DNA of 64,000 nt from Atkinsonella hypoxylon (taxonomy: Eukaryota; Ascomycota; Sordariomycetes; Hypocreales; Clavicipitaceae), in assembly GCA_000729835.1 (NCBI GenBank), contig JFHB01000011.1, forward strand, positions 274,266 through 338,265, read 5' to 3'. The translations under genes were made by a program, and so were the position numbers. Of the stretch, positions 59,287 through 64,000 are shown piece after piece. Within the stretch, counting starts at the first letter, position 1, and each line of letters starts with the position of its first letter. The notes below the pieces were generated by a model, which was given only the letters and a program-made list of their open reading frames with translations, was not told where the DNA came from and did no database searches.

Positions 59287-60031
59287 ATGTCGTTGAAGCT
59301 GCTCATCAGTTTCGTCAAGTTATTCGCCGATTACGAACCACAAAATGACAACGTATTTAGCATTGATCGTTTTGAGTACACGGTGGGCGAAGAGAAGCAT
59401 GTACTCGAGCATGCTGAGACGAGCTATTATGTGGTTGGGTGGCAGATAAATGCTTCCCAAGGGCGTTTGGTATGTTATACCTCGGGAATATTGCAACCGC
59501 AGATTGTGAAAACGCTCAACCTCTAGAACATGAGTACAGATACTCTAGGCAGACGGGTTGAAAAGAAACAATGGTCTCTCAGCTCTTGGCGGGAGTTTTC
59601 TGACTAACATTTAAGCAGAGAGCCAAGAGCAGAATACCAGCAAGCAAGGAATGACCCGGTCAAGGCAACTGAGAACGTCAATGGTCCGGACGATACGAAA
59701 CCCGAGTTGGTCGGCCTAGTGGAAGAGCTCAAGCTGGCGGCCAAGGTCTTCACCAAAGCCCAGGTAGACGTCTTCATTCATTCCATCAAGGTAACCCAAC
59801 TGCCCTTTCTGACTGCAGGCATTGAGTCAGTCCAGCCGACGGGTTGCAGGAGTTTGCCGCAGGTTAGACTGCGAGGTCAAGTTATTGGCGCTGTCAAGGA
59901 CAAAAAGGAGGTCAGTTCCTCTGCCGCTGTTTGGGAAGGACTTGGAGGACAACATGATGCAGCTTAACAAGTCGGGACAACTTGCCCACTTGCCTGGCGA
60001 CAAGGAGACGGAAATGTTGCCGGATCGATGA
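59287..60031 (+). pseudogene. Protein-like fragments, possibly one decayed gene with 57.7-58.3 kb
   Basis: The frame 59287-59526 contains FADYEPQNDNVFSIDRFEYT and ETSYYVVGWQINASQGR, which have the look of a real beta-rich domain. After a break, 59625-59820 reads AEYQQARNDPVKATENVNGP and VEELKLAAKVFTKAQVDVFI. After a further frame change, 59885-60031 reads LPLFGKDLEDNMMQLNKSG with a stop at 60031. The family was not recognised. The broken frame and the lack of a start codon context argue against an active gene. Confidence 0.4.
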
Positions 60032-62673
60032 CACGCTACCCGGAGATGGTTCCCTCTCTCGCACATGCGGTATAATGTGTTCACATCCCATGGAAGCATC
60101 CGAGTTTTTTTGAACAACAGGGGTGCAAGACGGATCCCGGGGCGGGAGGAAGCTACGTATCGAGAAACAATAATGGATTACACTATATATGCGTCAAGAG
60201 CACTTCGTATTATCGGAGCGCGTGAATTATTGTTGTAGAAGTGACATTTTGGACTGTAAATGGACTTGTAAAATGGTCAATATATATGCGGTACGCTGCG
60301 TGTCAGAAAGACCATGAACGTGTTCAACTGCATTGCTAGCTGCCATGGTTATGATACATCCTTTGATTGAATACTCTTGTACAGATACAAAAGTAGAAAA
60401 GAACAATCACGTTTTCCGACAGACAACTAGATAGCTTTCGATTATTCTTTTATCCAGACATGATGATAGCAAATCTGACCTGCTGGTAGTGGATGGACGG
60501 ACATTGATAGCGATTTTAGAAACGAACCAAGGCTAAATCTTTATGGCGGCACATGATGGTCTAGCAGAAATTCATGGCACTGGCCATGATCATCTGTCCG
60601 TAGTCTAGATCCGGGGTCAATGAACGTCAGTGGACTTCGATGGACTGATCATCCTCAAGCCCTAGAGTCGCATCACTCATGTACGTTTGGCCGAGAACAG
60701 ACGTGAGTTTAGTATGGCCTCATAATGACATTACCGGTGGTTCGATTAAGCACTCCTCTTTGAGAAGGACTAGGTCAGTACGACGGCAACTGTTGCAATG
60801 GTCGGCCACGGATGTTGAGCCCTCGTTTTGTCGGTCGTCGCCTGACCAAGAAGCAGCCAGAGGATGGTTTCGATTGCTTCCTCAACGCAGTCACCAGATG
60901 TTTGTCGGAAAGAACATTCCGCAAAGGCACCGCAGGCGCACGTACAGAGTCATCCATAACTAGCAACCGACCACATTCGTCGGAGGGGGGATTCGGTAGT
61001 ATCTGCTGCCACCGTTTCGTCCAGCAAACAACGAACGAGCGTCTGACTAATCTATGATCATCTGAACTGGGATTGTCGCAGGATTCAGTTGGGTCGTAAG
61101 CCAGCTCTTGTCCCACAGCATTTTCACCGACTCTCGGAACGGGACTCCGCCAAACAGGGGCGGAGAAAGGGCTGGGAAAGTATGACAATGTTGCTTCACC
61201 GGTACCATGTCCAATGTCAAGGCTGGTGACAAGCTCTTGTGGTCGTATTCGGCTCTTTTGAAATGGGCTGGTACCAGATTTGCCTATGCAAAGCGTATGT
61301 CGATATGGAATCCGGCGCAGGAGCACATGTCTATGCTAAGATGGGTGGTATTTCTCTCCATTGCCTTCGTTCTGCTCTGCTTCTCAACTTCTCAAGCATC
61401 CGCTCCGCTCCCCCCCCCCCCCTGCTGGCCAGCGATTGTTGTAGCGGTGTCTCGTAGCGATGTTGGGAACTTGGGACCCTTGCCAACGGCACCATCTCAG
61501 AGATGTACATGGGAAGCCAGGACTGGGGTCAGGGGAGGAGGGACTCATCAGTGTCTATCATGCAGACTTCTTCTTTTGCGTCGAAAGCCATGGTGACAGG
61601 GTGTCATGTCATGCAGAAAAGATGGACAGCAAACAGAAATCGACCCATGCGATCAACGAGACGAAAAGACGGGATCGATGTGACTCTCGAAAAGCACAAG
61701 CAAGAAGTCAGCGTCCTGAACAGCTACCTACAGAACATGCCGAATTCAGCAGGACGGCTTTTTTGGCAGGCAGATGGACTCGGCACATACAGCAAAGGTA
61801 CGCAAGCCATGTAAAGGTTGCAGAAGATGATGTGTTTTGTTTGCAAGTCGAGCGCTGTGGCTGCAAGTTCTGATCGCCAAACGTGCTGACAAAATACGAC
61901 TGGTCTCACTTGCTCAGACCGAACGCAAGGAAACCGGGATTTTCATGAAAGAGCTGGAATGGAGCAGGATATAGTTAACACGGGGGGAGAAGGAAAAAAA
62001 AAAAAAAAAAAAAAAAAGAACCCAAAGAATTCGCCTCGTTAAAGTGGTATGCATCGCTACGCTACGCTCCGCCCGAGTAGGATCCATGATTCCCGAGGGC
62101 ATTCCGGTTTTTTTTGTCTTCCCAGTATCGATTACTCACCAGAGGCCTACCGAAGGTGGACTATGCATGGGACCAGTCATATTGGCTGGCCACAATAGCA
62201 GTGTTACACAAGAGGCGCTGTCGCGCTTCGTTTGACGGGGGTGAGCAACTGAGGGCGGATGGGAAGAGGAGAAAAGTACAAAAGGGCTCGCGAGAACCAA
62301 CAAAACGCGTGGCAAAGACGAGCGGAAGGCCATTTTTCCCCCTCGCAGCGACTTCCGATTGTCCAAGCTATAGGATTCGGCGAAGGTGTGCGGAACATTT
62401 TTTTTTTTATTTAGATAATGACCGCTGGCAGCTTTATCAAACCCCGAATCTTCTTTGTTTACGTTCTCTCTCCCAGCTTGCTTTGCATTCTGCATGGGTA
62501 GCCAGACCTATTCATCATTGAAGTAAGTAGCTGGTAGGCCTTCAATCACACCGCGTCGGCTGTTATCTCGTCCTCGAACAGATTGTTTGCTCCTTTGTGG
62601 CGAAGCCGAACGGAGCAGTCAAGGACAACGGCGCAGCCATCAAGGCTGGGAAAAAAACGGAGAAACCTTCACC
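60032..62673. other. Gene-free stretch before the phosphotransferase gene
   Basis: Overlapping frames on both strands at 60,679-61,326 and 61,207-61,873 lack domains. The piece 61,675-61,814 (VTLEKHKQEVSVLNSYLQNM) reads protein-like but is isolated. An A run lies at 61,995-62,018 and a T run at 62,399-62,408. Confidence 0.4.
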
Positions 62674-63710
62674 ATGACGATGTTGAGTAACTACATGAAA
62701 GGGACAGGGTTGCAAAGTCAATCCCTTGGCAGCGTTAACCTGGTCTGCAAATACCGCGCAACAGGTGATGAAAGCAAAGGGAGCCCTTCTGCTGCAAAGC
62801 CGGGACTACGAATTCCTGAAATGGAAACTCCATCGGGTACAGTACTCTGCCTCCTTCATGTCTCAGCCTCTTGATTGTTCAAGCAGGCCAGGCAACTTGT
62901 CAAGACACGCACGCAGAAAGCTCGCAATCCCCAGTCCAACCAGCTAACCCCCAGCCTTTCGCCACAGATGAAACACTTCTTCACGACAACCCCATCTCCG
63001 GGAGGAAGGTCGTCCTTCGTCCAGACAAGACGGTGATCAAATCTGGTCACAGCATCTCCCTCGAAGAAGCGGAAGCTCTTCACGTTGCCGCACAAGCCGG
63101 GATCAAGGTGCCGCGCATCCTGGCAACCGACAGTCTACCAGGAGGCATCAATGTGCTGCAGATGTCGCATGTCGAGGGCCAAGTTCTATCAAAAGTATGG
63201 CCATCTATGAGTTTGCGCCAGAAACGCAATGTTGCCGTCCAGCTTCGCGGCATACTGACCACGATGCGTCAAATGACACCGTCTACGAACCTAGTCGGGG
63301 CTTGCAGTGGAGGGCAATTCCGCGATACCAGACTTTGCAGATCTCATTATTTCCCCTCACTCCTGGACGAGACCGAGTTCAACAAGTACCTGCTGTCCGG
63401 TCTATCACATGTCACGCCGCAGCCGGTGAGAGAAGCCCTTACCAGACAGCAGCGGGAGAACCATCGAATAGTGTTCACCCACGGCGATCTGTGCCCGAGC
63501 AACATCATTGTACAGGAGGATAGGATCGTCGGCCTTGTGGACTGGGAAGAGGCGGGATGGTTCCCGGAATACTGGGAGTATGTCAAGTTTTTCCTGAGAA
63601 CAGGTGCAGGCGATGGGGACTGGGCCTCGTATGCTTTTGACATATTCCCGCAGACGTATCAGGATGAGATGGTGCTTTATTTCGCCATCCTGCAGTGGCA
63701 GTATCCGTAG
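62674..63710 (+). CDS. APH-family phosphotransferase (aminoglycoside phosphotransferase-like kinase)
   Basis: Small-molecule kinase-like protein with the protein-kinase fold. Two exons, 62674-62836 and 62887-63710, give 987 nt or 328 residues. The intron is 50 nt, GT..AG. The start ATG 62674 has a good context (TTCACCATGA) and its frame joins cleanly to exon 2. Seen: the N-lobe with KVVLRPDKTVIKSG, HVEGQVLSKVWPSM (hinge region), the catalytic loop FTHGDLCPSNIIVQ, and the metal-binding segment GLVDWEEAGWFPEYWE. The first 70 residues are low-complexity. Fungi carry many such paralogues; substrates are generally unknown and resistance to aminoglycosides should not be assumed. It is the only intact gene recognised in the right-hand third of the window. 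Confidence 0.88.
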
Positions 63711-64000
63711 CCTGCCGATGACTTGTACGGGACGGAGTGTGGTCGCTGCGTCAAGGTCTGGGATGAATGATGGGCTTGGAAGGGAGACCAAAATGAATAA
63801 ATGGAGCGAGGTGGCATTCAACTGTCTGGCTGCGCTCTGTTGACATTCATTTACAGCGTTTATCGGGTGGGAGCCAAAGGTGCGGTTTCAGTTTACAGTT
63901 TACAGTTTACAGTTTCTTGCTTTCGTGTTTTTCTTTTTCTTTTTCTTCTTCTTCTTCTTTCTTTTTCCTTTTCCTTTCCTTTTTTTTTTTTTTTTGCCAA
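63711..64000. other. 3' flank with TTTACAG heptamer repeats and T-rich run
   Basis: Four TTTACAG units at about 63893-63920, then a CTT/T-rich tract to the window edge (63930-63996). No gene seen. Confidence 0.75.

Noticed and set aside
60775..61326. 183-codon minus-strand frame
   Set aside because: No domain; several equally long frames overlap it on the plus strand.

Overview
This is nuclear DNA of a filamentous ascomycete, most likely a member of the Sordariomycetes and plausibly Hypocreales. The genes carry short introns (about 35-135 nt where the joins were checked; some first introns are longer) with GT..AG borders. The proteins have clear Pezizomycotina orthologues (AzgA, RfeG, a GprH-like receptor, Isn1, Sat4). 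Intergenic DNA is full of poly-T/poly-A runs and microsatellites, with the dispersed short palindromes TACCTAGGTA and TACGGAGTA. There are no bacterial operons or Shine-Dalgarno sites. The species cannot be told from the window.

Layout. 0-41 kb is a normal gene-bearing arm: the 3' end of a UCH37/UCHL5 deubiquitinase (2-901, +); the purine permease azgA (1260-3587, -); a protein with a methyltransferase-like C-terminus (5776-7810, +); a cAMP-receptor-like GPCR (10288-11830, -); DNA polymerase eta rad30 (18214-20266, +); rfeG (24202-25586, +); an importin-7/Nmd5-type karyopherin (29491-33685, +); IMP-specific 5'-nucleotidase ISN1 (34631-36479, +); and a Sat4/Hal4-type kinase (about 37863-40109, -). 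For eight of these the exon joins were worked out by hand and give uninterrupted frames with lengths divisible by three. Gaps between genes hold minisatellites and, at 15.8-17.4 kb, an AT-rich stretch with a repeated palindrome.

41-62.6 kb is a 22 kb gene-poor block without one intact recognisable gene. It is not empty. It contains a hAT-type transposase relic (about 50.85-51.24 kb, -), five degenerate copies of a roughly 200 bp tandem repeat (51.6-52.7 kb), a decayed gene on the minus strand whose stops are single-transition changes (53.6-54.9 kb), and plus-strand protein-like fragments scattered over three frames (56.3-60.0 kb). These fragments include an 18-bp repeat that became a 37-bp higher-order array. 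The block ends at an intact APH-family phosphotransferase gene (62674-63710, +).

The genes do not form one pathway. azgA (purine uptake) and ISN1 (IMP breakdown) both touch purine metabolism but lie 31 kb apart, so this is probably chance. The right-hand block looks like a fast-evolving, transposon-scarred island beside a conserved arm; whether it is subtelomeric cannot be seen here. No CRISPR, rRNA or tRNA gene was recognised. The block of decayed genes and its nested repeat is the most unusual part of the window.
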